Source: Amphibalanus amphitrite
Taxonomy: Eukaryota; Arthropoda; Thecostraca; Balanomorpha; Balanidae
Direction: 5' to 3'
Length of the DNA: 64,000 nt
NCBI RefSeq assembly: GCF_019059575.1
Contig: NW_024881568.1
Coordinates: 186,001 to 250,000, forward strand
Shown here: piece after piece, positions 31,201 through 41,235 of the stretch
Layout: each line of letters begins with the position of its first letter
Numbering within the stretch: position 1 is the stretch's first letter
Position numbers and translations under genes: made by a program
Notes under the pieces: generated by a model
Told to the model about the DNA's origin: nothing
What the model saw: the letters and a program-made list of their open reading frames with translations, nothing else
Database searches by the model: none

Positions 31201-33295
31201 CAAAAACCGTACTGTTTCATTATCCGTTTTCGTCAGTGTTCTGTCGTTTGTTGCGCTTCATTGTGGTTGCCCACCCCAAAATTCACGGAGAAATTGCAAG
31301 TGCGTTTAATTTTTGCCTGCACTTTGCCGTGTCATTTTGACACTAGTAAACGTAGAACGAGCATACTCTGAACGGTATGAACATTCAAATACGTTAATCG
31401 TCGTCAATTCACTGAATTTATATTGTGTTGATATTCGGCCAGAGATGCCGAGGGCCATGGAGATGCCCAGGGACCGTCCCCGCCAAGAGTGCGGAGGGAT
31501 CGCCCGGTAGTAGGTGTAATTGTCACGAAACTTACTTATCTGTTCATACCATTTTGTGATACGCTCATATGGAAATTTCTTTCTCCGTCAGCTAAACGTT
31601 TCCTCTCTTTGTTATGATCGCTTCGGTTCCCTACGCTTCCCTGGGGGAGGGAAGATAATGTGGGACCGATTCCCTTCTTCCATATCATGATAAAGAGAGT
31701 ACACGTTCAAGCTTTGTTACAATGAAATACCCGTCACTTTCCCCTTCGTGACGGCACCGCCCGACGACCTAGATATACCAGAAGGTCGGCGGACCGGTCC
31801 TTCATTGTGCAACCACCTTGCATATAACGCACAGGCACTGGCGAACCCCAACCAGTCTACCAGTCGACCACAGTTGCAATACAAGTCTCGGCCCGCTCAG
31901 TCGTCTCTCCTTCCGCGCCTCCGCGACAATACCTACATACCTATTGAAACAGTTCTCTAAAAGCTTATGACTTTAATGTTTTTCCCGTTTTCCCCTTGTT
32001 CAGCCTCACGGTTTACTGACTACCGCGTCGCTTTTCAGCGCATGGACAGCTGGGACGTTCGTAAGGAATACGGAACACGGTCCAAGTTCCCGTCTCGTAG
32101 CGTGTACGACGGGAGCCGAAGAGTCCCCGCTGATCGCTCTTCGTCTTCCGACTACGACCGCCGCGAGCTCCAGGACAGGAAGGAGTTGGACCGTGAACTG
32201 AGCGGGCCGCGGGCGGTGGACGAAGACAGGTCAGAGGGCCGTGCCCAGGACTGGCAGAGGAGGGCGGCTCACCACTGGGACCGCGCCCAGTACGAGGACC
32301 GCCGGGAGGAGGCGGACCGCTGGGACCAGGACAGGTGGTCCGAGGACGACCGGGAGGTCCGCCCCAACCGCCGCGTGCCGCCGAGCCCGCGCCACCAGTG
32401 GCACACGCAGCGCGCCGTGCCGGGGGAGCCTCCGTCACGCGGCGTGCCGGGAGAGCCTCCGTCCCGCGGCGTGCCCGGCTCGCCGCCGTTCCGCGGCTAC
32501 GACCTACAGAGCCGCGGCATCAACTGGGCGACCTCGCATCGCGGCGAGTTTCAGTTCATCGCGCGCCTGTCGGCCTACTACACCAAGAGTGGCGACTGGT
32601 ACTACGAGCCGTGCGGCGCCTCCATCATCAGCCCCGTCTTCCTGCTGACGGCCGCGCACTGCTTCGACCACCAGCGGGCGGCCGTGGGACACGTGGTCCC
32701 GGCGCTCGTCTACGCCTACCTTAACGACTTTGACACCACGCGGCCGGACGAGTCGGCCATCGTGAACGCCTCGGAGGTCATCCTGCACGATAATTACACC
32801 CCGCGGGACAGCGACCGACCGCTCAACGACGTGGCAGTGGTGCGGCTCTCCAGTCCGCTCGACTTCAAAGCGCTCGGCGTCGGTAGCATTTGCCTCGACT
32901 CGGCCCCCATTGGAGACAACGTCGACATGACCATCGCCGGCTGGGGCAAGACAGCCGAGAACGCCGCCCACATGAACACCCAGCTCTTCAAGTCGACCAA
33001 CGAGAAAACGCTCAGCCTCGACCGGTGCAAGTACGACACGTCCTACTCGCCGGACGAGATCGACTCAGACGCCATCTGCGCCAGCGGCGCCAACCAATTC
33101 GGGGTGCAGGATGCGTGCCAGGGCGACTCGGGCGGACCCATGTTCCACCAGAAGAACGGCCAGTTCGCGCAGACGGGCGTGGTGTCGTGGGGTCGCGGCT
33201 GCGGCCGCGCCTCCTACCCGGGCGTTTACGCCAGGGTGTCCAAGTTCGCCAACTGGGTGGTCGCCAAGACCAACGGAGACGCTGACACGTGCTAG
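28221..33295 (+). CDS. secreted trypsin-like serine protease with charged N-terminal region, two coding exons
   Basis: Exons 28221-28271 and 32039-33295 join phase 0 to phase 0: 435 residues. The first exon is a 17-residue signal peptide core, MRLWLAAACLLATAVAV, with donor GTAAGT. The mature part starts with about 150 Arg/Asp/Glu-rich residues without cysteine and a PGEPPSRGV-type repeat. A chymotrypsin-fold domain follows with LLTAAHCF (His57), LNDVAVVRL (Asp102) and DACQGDSGGP (Ser195, with Asp189 predicting cleavage after Lys/Arg). Disulfides 42-58, 168-182 and 191-220 can form; Cys122 may pair with the C-terminal Cys. At the activation position the sequence is RGINWATS rather than R-IVGG. 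No clip domain. Substrate unknown. The 3.8-kb intron holds three transposons. Confidence 0.85.
28297..28993 (-). mobile_element. HINE-like (Helentron-associated) element, copy H2
   Basis: On the minus strand it begins AATTACGGAGCGAGCGAAGC after a T and ends ...GGCGTTATACGGG before a T. The 5' terminal motif TTACGGAGCGAGCGA recurs inverted 40-50 bp inside the 3' end as CTCGCTCGCTCCGTTAGT. This is the asymmetric terminal inverted repeat of Helentrons, with a CGCC...GGCG hairpin beyond it. It lies in the protease intron. Confidence 0.78.
29160..30358. mobile_element. TTAA-flanked G-hairpin element, copy B
   Basis: Flanked by TTAA at 29156-29159 and 30359-30362. It is almost the same sequence and length as copy A, in the same orientation, including the AACGGCGGCGC...GCGCCGCCGTT palindrome near 30268. 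Its TGTTTGAACA hairpins and AGGTCA hexamers are kept. Non-coding; lies in the protease intron. Confidence 0.85.
30435..30702 (+). repeat. LTR 1 of the TRIM-like element
   Basis: 268 bp, TG...CA ends; matches LTR 2 almost throughout, apart from a two-base indel near 30680. Confidence 0.88.
31659..31928 (+). repeat. LTR 2 of the TRIM-like element
   Basis: 270 bp, preceded by a polypurine tract and followed by the ATAC duplication. Confidence 0.88.
32039..33295 (+). CDS. protease exon 2: charged region and chymotrypsin-fold catalytic domain
   Basis: Acceptor CTTTTCAG at 32038; stop TAG at 33293-33295. The acceptor at 32003 was rejected because its phase does not match exon 1. Confidence 0.87.
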   Translation, partial: RMDSWDVRKEYGTRSKFPSRSVYDGSRRVPADRSSSSDYDRRELQDRKELDRELSGPRAVDEDRSEGRAQDWQRRAAHHWDRAQYEDRREEADRWDQDRWSEDDREVRPNRRVPPSPRHQWHTQRAVPGEPPSRGVPGEPPSRGVPGSPPFRGYDLQSRGINWATSHRGEFQFIARLSAYYTKSGDWYYEPCGASIISPVFLLTAAHCFDHQRAAVGHVVPALVYAYLNDFDTTRPDESAIVNASEVILHDNYTPRDSDRPLNDVAVVRLSSPLDFKALGVGSICLDSAPIGDNVDMTIAGWGKTAENAAHMNTQLFKSTNEKTLSLDRCKYDTSYSPDEIDSDAICASGANQFGVQDACQGDSGGPMFHQKNGQFAQTGVVSWGRGCGRASYPGVYARVSKFANWVVAKTNGDADTC

Positions 33296-33760
33296 GTGGC
33301 GGCGCCGTTAAGTCAGCGCTGGCCGGCGGTCGGGTCGGGTGTGGACGGAGGCGGGGACGGTCGGGTCGGTGCCGGGAGGAGAGGGGAGTCGGGGAGTCGC
33401 TGCGTCCCGCCACTCGCGCTCGGCGGCTCCCCGACCAGTGTCAGCGGGACGATCGGTTGACCTGAGGTCAGAGGCTTACTTAGGCCCAGTGAACTCAGCC
33501 AACCGGCCCGCCGGCAACCTCACCATCCTCACTTTCTGACTCTCTGTATATAGACAACTTTACTGTGTGCTTAGCATGGAAAATCTACATAAAAAATGTG
33601 GTAGAAGGCAAGTAGCTGGTCGCTGCCCTCCGTGCCTTAGGTTCAATAGAACATCCTTGAACTAAACAGAGCTACTTCTAAAATAGTTAATATATTACTG
33701 ACAAAGAGACGACTAGTTGAGTTTGTAATCGGAGTCTGACATAAAGCATAGTGATTGGGT
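33296..33760 (+). other. protease 3' UTR and downstream DNA
   Basis: No canonical AATAAA is seen. TTCAATAGAACA near 33642 is a possible variant signal. Confidence 0.3.
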
Positions 33761-35610
33761 AATTACGGAGCGAGCGAAGCGAGCGGAGTCTTTCCTTAGA
33801 TTAACCCGCGCCCCGTAGGGCTACCGGCGGACCCTACCACCCGTAGGGGGGGGGGGCCGTTTCGGCCCCCCCCTAAGATCTCGGAAAGTTACCTGCCGAT
33901 TTTCAAAATTCAAACGGCGTTTGATAGCCCTACCCGGGAACTACCTTGTGACCAAATTTCATTGACCTAGGTCAAACCGATGACGTCACAGGTCAGGTCA
34001 AAGGTCATATTTTCACCGTTCACAGGCAATTCAAGAAATGTGCTGTGAAATCGAGTAAATTGGTAATTTATTGAAAACCATCGATGGTATATTGTTCGTC
34101 AAACACATACTTTGCTATCTGAGGTCACTGATACCAGGTCAGGTCACAGCGAGGTCAGGTCACCGGGGGTCACAATATGAATGTGTCGTGTGATGCATGT
34201 TTTATGGTCCATTTTACATGACAAATGCGATTATGTGGGTTAGGCAGCCTTTGGGGCCAGCCTAGGTCACGTTTTGGTGAAGGTCAGGTCAAGGTCAGGT
34301 CAAATTAGGTCAAATTTCAAAGTTGATATTTTTGCATAAAATGGGTATCCATTAGATGCAGCTCGTCACGGGGAGTCTAATGGTGGTCTTTGTTTTGCTC
34401 TACGAGTTCTAGAATTGCCAAAAATCGAGTTTGAAAATTTGACGTCATCATTTTTGAACAGTTTTTTCGCTATAACTTGGCCAAAAAACGAGGTATCGAT
34501 CTGAAATCTGGTATGTAGATAGAAAACGGTAGGTACTATCACATATATTCCGGTTTTTTCGAAACTCAAAAAACTTTTTGGATTTTTTGGCTAATATATC
34601 CCAAAAAATGCTTTTTTGATTTTTGGGGATCAAAACTCAAAAATTTCAAAAATCCGAGATAGCAGTTTTGTAGCCCTGTCAATTATACACCTTTTATGTC
34701 TTGATCATTTTTCTGTATCTTCAAAGCTGTAGGCCTGACAGGTCTTCTCGCGAAGGTCTTTTTTCGGTCGAAAATGACAGAACATGACGTCACTCTGACG
34801 TCATTTGTGGCCAACCTATCACAGCCTCTGGAAAAAAGTTTTTGTCACAATGTGTAAAATTGATGCCCGGAGGGGCCCTGAAAGTTTGGTGGCGATATCT
34901 CCAGCCGTTTAGGAGATATCGACCGAAAAGGACAGGGGGGCGTTTCGGCCCCCCCCTACGGGGCGCGGGTTAACGGAAATTTCTGAGTATGAGCGGCCGG
35001 CCGGTCGTGCGGACGCTTTTGCGAAACTTATATCTCAGCAACCACTTGACTGATTTACACGCGGTAATTTTTGTAGGGTAGCTTCATTCCTTCTACCAAG
35101 TATTGGACTATTCCCGATGCATGTGGGTGACCCCTTATGCCGTGCCACGTGCAGAACGAAGAGGTGTCAGTTTTGTAATTGTTGCAATATCTCGGTAACT
35201 ACTTGGCCGATTGCGCTGAAAGTTGGCATGTAGGTAGGCACCCACTAGGCACTGCATATCCATGTGCCAGAGTTGGGGTGCTGCTGCACGTGCGCACGTG
35301 CAGGGGTCGTTTCCAGATCTCGAGAACGGCTGGATCGATGGCACTCAAATTTGGTACATGGTTAGGGACCAGTTATTAGGGTGCCGTGCACAAGTCAGTT
35401 GGGACCCATTTTGCACTGCGCACGTGCGAGGTGCCGCTTCCAGATCTCGAGAATGGCTGGACCGATTGTGCCCAAATTTGGCACATCGCTAGAGACCGGT
35501 TAGAAGGGTGCCGTGCATAAGTCAGTTGGAGGTACCTCCTCGCAATTTCGCACGTGCAAGGCCCACCCTCTCGCTCGCTCCGTTAGTCGCCTCAAAAGGC
35601 GTTATACTGG
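33761..35610 (+). mobile_element. HINE-like element, copy H3, interrupted by TTAA element C
   Basis: It starts AATTACGGAGCGAGCGAAGC after a T at 33760 and ends GGCGTTATACTGG at 35610 before a T. A TTAA element occupies 33805-34969. The host sequence resumes at 34974 with GGAAATTTCTGAGTATGAGC as in H2. So H3 is older than element C. Confidence 0.8.
33805..34969. mobile_element. TTAA-flanked G-hairpin element, copy C (CCGTTTCGG subfamily)
   Basis: Flanked by TTAA at 33801-33804 and 34970-34973; ends CCCGCGCCCCGTAGGG and CCCTACGGGGCGCGGG. G-run/C-run hairpins carry CCGTTTCGG or CGTTTCGGCC loops. The interior is distinct from copies A and B but again rich in AGGTCA (including AGGTCAGGTCAAAGGTCA near 33990). 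Confidence 0.83.
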
Positions 35611-36189
35611 TGAATTATGAAATCAGCAAAGCTTCTGCATATCACACTGCAATGCATCAGGGAAATGCAACATGTCAATGCTGATACTATTTCAAAAGAG
35701 GATTAGGCTGTAAACATAAATATGCACATTTTTAACTTTGATGCCGTAATGTGATTCCAATCAAAACACAACCCTTATGGACACTACCTTTTAACCTTAA
35801 CCCGCGCACCGACGGGGGTCTGCGCCAACTTCGTACCGACGGGGGGGGGCGGATGACCGCCCCCCTGAGATCTCGAGAACGAAGCAAGATAGCGACAAGC
35901 GGTAAACGGCAAGGGATACGCACGGACAAGGTCTACAATTTTTACTAAGGTCATTTTCAGGTCAGGTCAAAGATGACGTCACAGGGGTCAAAAAGTCAAA
36001 ATGGCGGCGCTAGGTATAGGGAGAGTTTTTCTCGAATAACTTTCGAACTAGTCAATATAGGAACAAACTAAGGGCATCATCGTGATCCTCTCGTCAATCC
36101 GCATCGAATGATATATATGTTGACCTCGAAAGGTCAAGGTCAAAGGTTAACCTCAGGTCACGTGACCTCGAGGTCATCATGTATATCAT

Positions 36190-38726
36190 GAAAGTGAAAG
36201 AACCTCCATGAACCTCCATGGATGACAAAAGAAATAAGAAAAGAAATCAAGAAAAGGAAAGAAATAAACAGGAAAAAACGAAATGCCTCAACTCAGGAAG
36301 AGGTAAAGGCCATGGAACTATTGTATTTAAAGCAGAAAAGACATGCACAAAGCCTGGTCAAAGAGCAGATGAGTATACATGAAAAGAAGATAACCAATGA
36401 AATAAAATGCAGCACAAACAGAAGCAAGGCGCTATGGATGAACATTGACAACCTAAGGAGAAAGGATGGCAAAAAGAATGAGGAAACCAACCTATTCAGC
36501 ACAGATGGACATAGACTAGAGAAAAAGGAAGAGAAGGAAGAACTGGTAAGATATTGGAAGACTGTATACCAAAAACATGAAAATGACATAAATCAGGTAT
36601 GGAATGAAGAAAAGAAAAGTGAATACATCAGAACTTTGCAACATGATGAGCAAACTATCAATGCCAGAAGACCACTTAAAGATCATGAAGAGTTGGCTCA
36701 AACTGCTATAAGTGAATTGAAGGCCATGACTGAGCCAATCATAAGCGAAGAAAAGGTTCAAAGATGTGTTAAAAACATGAAAGGCAAGACATCAGCAGGT
36801 CCTGATGGACTGAAAGCAGAGATGTATAAAGCACTCCTAAAGACAAGGGACGGATTGAAAATATTAACGAGCTGTATAAGAAGAGAAGTGGAAGAAAGAA
36901 GGAAAATGAGTGAATGGAAAACATCAAAGACAAGAATGATAAAGAAGGTGCCACGCCCAACAGCAAAAGACCTTAGACCTATAGCGCTCACAAATGTAGG
37001 GTATAAAATCTTCATGACCCTAATGAAAAATGAGATTGAAGAACACATAAGAGAAAATGATGCTATAATTGAAACCCAAGCTGGATTCACGAAAGGGGGG
37101 AAGATTGAAGATAACCTCTACATCCTGAACTATTGCGTAGAAGACAGCTATAAAAGGAAGACCCCACTGTATGTTACATCAATCGATTATAGAAAAGCAT
37201 TTGATTCCGTGAAAAGAAGTGAAATGATAAGAGCTTTGATGGCATATAAGATCCATCCAAAAGTTATAGATGCCGTAGCAGATATATACCAAGGAGACTC
37301 TACACTGATCAACTTGAATGAGAGCACAACAGAGGAAATGGACGTGACAAGTGGAATTCGACAAGGATGTACCGGTTCTACAGCATTGTTCAAGATTGTT
37401 ACGTATATAATCACCAAAGAAATACAGGAGACAACGCTTGGGTTCAGAAACAGGAAATTCTACATTCCAATACTGTTCTTTGCAGACGATGGACTAATAT
37501 TAGCACATTCACTTCATGAAACACAACTGCTGATCAAAGTTCTAACCGAAGTGAGTAAGAAGTGTGGTCTGGATATTAACAAGGATAAAAGTGCTGTATT
37601 GGTATTCAATTGCAAGGAACAACCAGCTGAAGTAGAAGGAATACCGACAACAGACAAGTTGAAGTATCTGGGTATAAGGATTGGAAATCAGCGAAACATG
37701 TTCAAGGAGCAGAAACAGCAGATGATAGAAAAAGCTCAAAGGATGGCAAACATGACTTATGGGGTGATCGCGAGAAGTTGCAACAAGCTCATGATAGGAA
37801 AAACATTCTGGAAGAGCCTTGCTCTACCATCCATTTTGTATGGTGCCAACATATTCTACATAACGGAAGAAGAGGTAAAGAAACTGGAAATGATAGAAAA
37901 CGGAGTATATCGACAGATACTCGGTGCACCGAGATATACCGCCAACTGTGCCCTCCGGGGCGAAATTGGAGCTTCGACGATGAAAACAAGAGTTATGAAA
38001 GGGCATCTACAGTATGTTAGAAGCACTCTTCAAGGAAATAACCAACTATTGAAGGAAGTAATAGAAACTCAATTAGAAGAGAAGAGTACGAAATGGGCAA
38101 AAATGATCAACGCGCACCTAGAAACGCTAAACCTAAGCCAAAAAGACCTGAGAGACTTGAAGAAAGAAGAACTTAACCAAAATATGATCAGGTGGGACGA
38201 TAAAAGATGGAAAGAGGAAGTAGAGACCAAAACAAGTCTGAGGATATACAAGAGATGGAAACTGAAGGTAAAAGAAGATGATGTATATGACAACACCCCA
38301 CAATCAAGAATCCTCTTTCAAGCAAGAACGAACACTCTCCCTCTGAACTCTAGGAAGAGGTTTACAAAAGAGAAAACAAACTGTGTTCTGTGTGATGAAC
38401 AAAATGAGGATCTAAAACACTTCTTGTTGGAATGTCCAATATTGAGTGAGATTAGAGAGAAATGTCCCGAACTGCAACAGCCATACTGGGAAGATAAAGA
38501 AGAAGTCATTATGAAATTTCTATTTGATGATAATAGGAAACATATGGAAGATAAGAAACAAATTCTATACAGCATGTGGAAGTTAAGATATAGAAGGCAA
38601 AAAGAAAAAGAGCTCAATACTATCATGCACCCCATACCAACTCATAGCGCGATAGCTTAAGTACAGTTTAAAAGAATAGGAGGAGCCGTTGCAAAGGCAA
38701 ATCCTCTAAACCATCATCATCATCAT
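36190..38726 (+). mobile_element. 5'-truncated non-LTR retrotransposon (LINE)
   Basis: Element D is interrupted by LINE sequence ending in a CATCATCATCATCATTATCAT tail. A TATCAT at 36184-36189 and 38727-38732 fits a short target duplication. The 5' part with the endonuclease is missing, as is usual for incomplete reverse transcription. Confidence 0.75.
36222..38660 (+). CDS. LINE reverse transcriptase, open reading frame of 812 codons
   Basis: The frame starts in the segment that normally follows an APE-type endonuclease (PPWMTKEIRKEIKKRK spans the first ATG). It has the reverse transcriptase motifs SAGPDGLKAEMYKALL, QAGFTKGGKIEDN, DYRKAFDSV, SGIRQGCTGS, the catalytic FFADDG and KYLGIRIG. 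It ends in a C-x2-C-x8-H-x4-C zinc-binding motif (CVLCDEQNEDLKHFLLEC) and a stop at 38658-38660. No internal stop or frameshift, so insertion is recent. It is much richer in A than the host genes. Clade not assigned; endonuclease absent. Confidence 0.88.
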   Translation: MTKEIRKEIKKRKEINRKKRNASTQEEVKAMELLYLKQKRHAQSLVKEQMSIHEKKITNEIKCSTNRSKALWMNIDNLRRKDGKKNEETNLFSTDGHRLEKKEEKEELVRYWKTVYQKHENDINQVWNEEKKSEYIRTLQHDEQTINARRPLKDHEELAQTAISELKAMTEPIISEEKVQRCVKNMKGKTSAGPDGLKAEMYKALLKTRDGLKILTSCIRREVEERRKMSEWKTSKTRMIKKVPRPTAKDLRPIALTNVGYKIFMTLMKNEIEEHIRENDAIIETQAGFTKGGKIEDNLYILNYCVEDSYKRKTPLYVTSIDYRKAFDSVKRSEMIRALMAYKIHPKVIDAVADIYQGDSTLINLNESTTEEMDVTSGIRQGCTGSTALFKIVTYIITKEIQETTLGFRNRKFYIPILFFADDGLILAHSLHETQLLIKVLTEVSKKCGLDINKDKSAVLVFNCKEQPAEVEGIPTTDKLKYLGIRIGNQRNMFKEQKQQMIEKAQRMANMTYGVIARSCNKLMIGKTFWKSLALPSILYGANIFYITEEEVKKLEMIENGVYRQILGAPRYTANCALRGEIGASTMKTRVMKGHLQYVRSTLQGNNQLLKEVIETQLEEKSTKWAKMINAHLETLNLSQKDLRDLKKEELNQNMIRWDDKRWKEEVETKTSLRIYKRWKLKVKEDDVYDNTPQSRILFQARTNTLPLNSRKRFTKEKTNCVLCDEQNEDLKHFLLECPILSEIREKCPELQQPYWEDKEEVIMKFLFDDNRKHMEDKKQILYSMWKLRYRRQKEKELNTIMHPIPTHSAIA

Positions 38727-39324
38727 TATCATTCGATGCGTCTTGACGAGCTGAACACAATGAGACCATCCACGCGTCTGTATCTTGTTCCTGTACGGAG
38801 TTATTGGCCAAAAACCTTTGGTGACCTTTGATGACGTCACATGACCTCACAGCTGCCCAACAGCAAAACAGACCTCAAGGTAGTGAAGGTTGATCGTATA
38901 TGAAGACATGTATGGTATATGGGGCCATTCCGACCCGTTTTAGTGGTAAAAACAGGGAGTTGATTTTTCCCCCATTGACTTATAATGGGGAGGTCGAGAA
39001 ATTGACATGACCATAGGTCATCGATATCAAACTTCCGAGATAAACAAATTGTAGCTACTAATGACCTTATAACATCCTGCGACTTTCAAAGGCCTCCGAC
39101 ATCTACTGTAGCTCTGGCACGGTGACAAAGTTGCAAAAAAGTAACTTGAGGTTGGGTCATTCAAAGTGACCTGGTGACCTGACCTTAAAAGTTAGGAGGT
39201 TCAAACTTGCACACCATGTGTAAAATTGATGAGAGAATGGTCGTACCAAATTTCGCGGCGCGCTATTCGCGAAAAACCTCAGGGAGGGGGGCGGATATCC
39301 GCCCCCCGTCGGTGCGCGTGTTAA

Positions 39325-40305
39325 AACCTTGCATATTGCACATTATATTCCAACATTAACTTTCATGGACAACGGACGCACTTCTACGATCGTCCATACG
39401 CAGTCGCACAGACAGACAGACAGACGCTGAGTCTCGGGCCGGGTGCCAGTATATTCATAAGCAGCATAGTGGAGTGAAAAATATGTCGGCGCACTTTGCC
39501 ATCACAGTGTCGGTCGGCCTCAGGTTTCGGTGCACTCCCGGAGACCGATCAGACAGGTCAGAGGCCGCCGATCTAGCGGGCGGCCCACACAGGCGACTAC
39601 ATGAGATTGACACAGGCGGGCACGGTCCGTTCAGACCCACCCCTCCTGGCACACCAGCGCGTCCGGGTACCGCTCCTCCGGTAACCCACGGGCTACACAC
39701 GCATACACACACATCGTAACAGGTTCAGGCCGTAACAGGTTCAGGTTCAGACGCCTATCACGAAGACAACATCTCGTGTGCTTTTGTTCGCCGGTCTGCG
39801 GGGCTGACACGTGGTTTGTTGAAAGTTATTTGGGAATATACGCGCACGACAGTATGTAAGCGTATGACGGAAAGTCGAAGAGTTTCGCCTATCTCATAAA
39901 CACAACTCAAAAAAATGTCGGGTGCTGAGTGTATGTAGTTTTAGCTAAAACGTTTAAAGCACATATAAAAAATGCATGACAATTCGGTGTCGACCTTGGG
40001 AGACCGAAGTATATTCTTATAATACTAATTATTGATGAGTCATCGACGGGAATAGGAAGATAAGTACTAATTATGACCGGATCCCACCATAATCCAGCGG
40101 ATACCACAGGCTGAGTTGGCGTGAATTGGCTCTCATCAGCACCTTCTTTGTACCGAAGAACACCAGATATGACGCTGCAAAGAATGCAACATGTGCATTG
40201 TGCAACGTGACGCAGTGCTGCCGTCAGATTGTGATAATAAAAACTGTTTTATGTAACGTCTGAACAAAAGCCATTATGGTCGAATGGCCAATCGCATATT
40301 ACGCA
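39325..40305. other. intergenic, no gene supported
   Basis: A TATATTCATAAGCAGC with an ATG at 39483 and a possible donor at 39558 resembles a small first exon, but no partner exon is seen. Otherwise nothing recognised. Confidence 0.3.
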
Positions 40306-40309
40306 TTAA

Positions 40310-41231
40310 CCCGCGAGTTGCTGGGGGGGGGGGGGCGTCAAACGCCCCCACTTTTTTTCGCTGGGCCATAGCAAAAAACGGCGCGCCACAGGCGCGCCAA
40401 ATTTTAGGTACCTGTAGGGAATTGATTGAAGTTTATTGTGACAAAGTTTCAAAAAAATCGGTCCGAAATTTTTTGAGATATCGAGGTTTTAGTGACGTCA
40501 TGATTTCTGAGTTTTCGACCAAAAACGGCATATGTTCAAAAAATCATATAAAATCACAAAATAGACATACAGACATGCCGTAAGCGCCATTAGACTTCCA
40601 ATACCATGAACAATCAAATGGCAATCTTCGATTATTGATTATCGTTCCGCATTTTCCAAAATTTTGAACTGAATCTTGGCAATTTCTCATGACTTCTTCA
40701 CGACCATGATACATGCATTTCTTAAATTGAAATTTTTGAGCCAAACACGTACACATATGATAAAATGAATGTCACCATCGTGTTCTACGTCCCAAATTAC
40801 CCATAAAACATGTGTCACAGGCTGCGAATATCAGTTTTGATTTTCGGGGACATCTGCCTACCCGGTTGACCTGACCTTGACCCTGACCTATGCTTGACTG
40901 ACCCCTACATGGAGCTGACACTCTTGTAGGCCTTATATGATGGATTTTGCACCGTTTTGACAGAGTTTATGACGAGAGGCGCCCATTGCGAAGTCCTGAA
41001 GTCCATGCTACTGCAAGCCCGATTTCAGGTGTTTGACCTGACCTTGACCTGACCTGTGACCTCAAAATTTAACTTCAAAGTATTCATCTGAAGCGTCTCG
41101 TCGCGTCCTTTGTTTTCCTGCCTCGTGCGTTTCGCTGCGCCTATTGGTTCTCGAGTTATCGGTTGGGGGCGTTTAACGCCCCCCCCCCCCCAGCAAACGG
41201 TGGGTGGCGAAATACCCCAGCAACTGCCGGG
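40310..41231. mobile_element. TTAA-flanked G-hairpin element, copy E
   Basis: Flanked by TTAA at 40306-40309 and 41232-41235; ends CCCGCGAGTTGCTGGGG and CCCCAGCAACTGCCGGG. Hairpins have GCGTCAAACGC and GCGTTTAACGC loops. Contains TGACCTGACCTTGACC-type runs. Non-coding. Confidence 0.8.
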
Positions 41232-41235
41232 TTAA

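Larger units (their letters stand above)
30435..31928 (+). mobile_element. miniature LTR retrotransposon (TRIM-like), complete
   Basis: Two nearly identical LTRs, 30435-30702 and 31659-31928, both begin TGTGGGACCG and end CCGCGACA. A 4-bp target duplication ATAC lies at 30431-30434 and 31929-31932. ATGGTGGCAGCGG follows the first LTR as a likely primer-binding site, and GGGGGAGGGAAGATAA precedes the second as polypurine tract. The 956-bp interior encodes no gag or pol. Mobility would need proteins from another element. It lies in the protease intron. Confidence 0.88.
35801..39320. mobile_element. TTAA-flanked G-hairpin element, copy D, carrying a LINE
   Basis: Flanked by TTAA at 35797-35800 and 39321-39324, with ends CCCGCGCACCGACGGGGG and CCCCGTCGGTGCGCGTG. 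Hairpin loops are of the CGGATGACCG/CGGATATCCG type. About 1 kb is element sequence; 36190-38726 is an inserted LINE. It shares the block CCCATTGACTTATAATGGGG with copies A, B and H. Confidence 0.82.

Noticed and set aside
39474-39719. Possible first exon with TATA-like TATATTCATAAG upstream.
   Set aside because: No signal peptide, no recognisable family and no following exon in phase.
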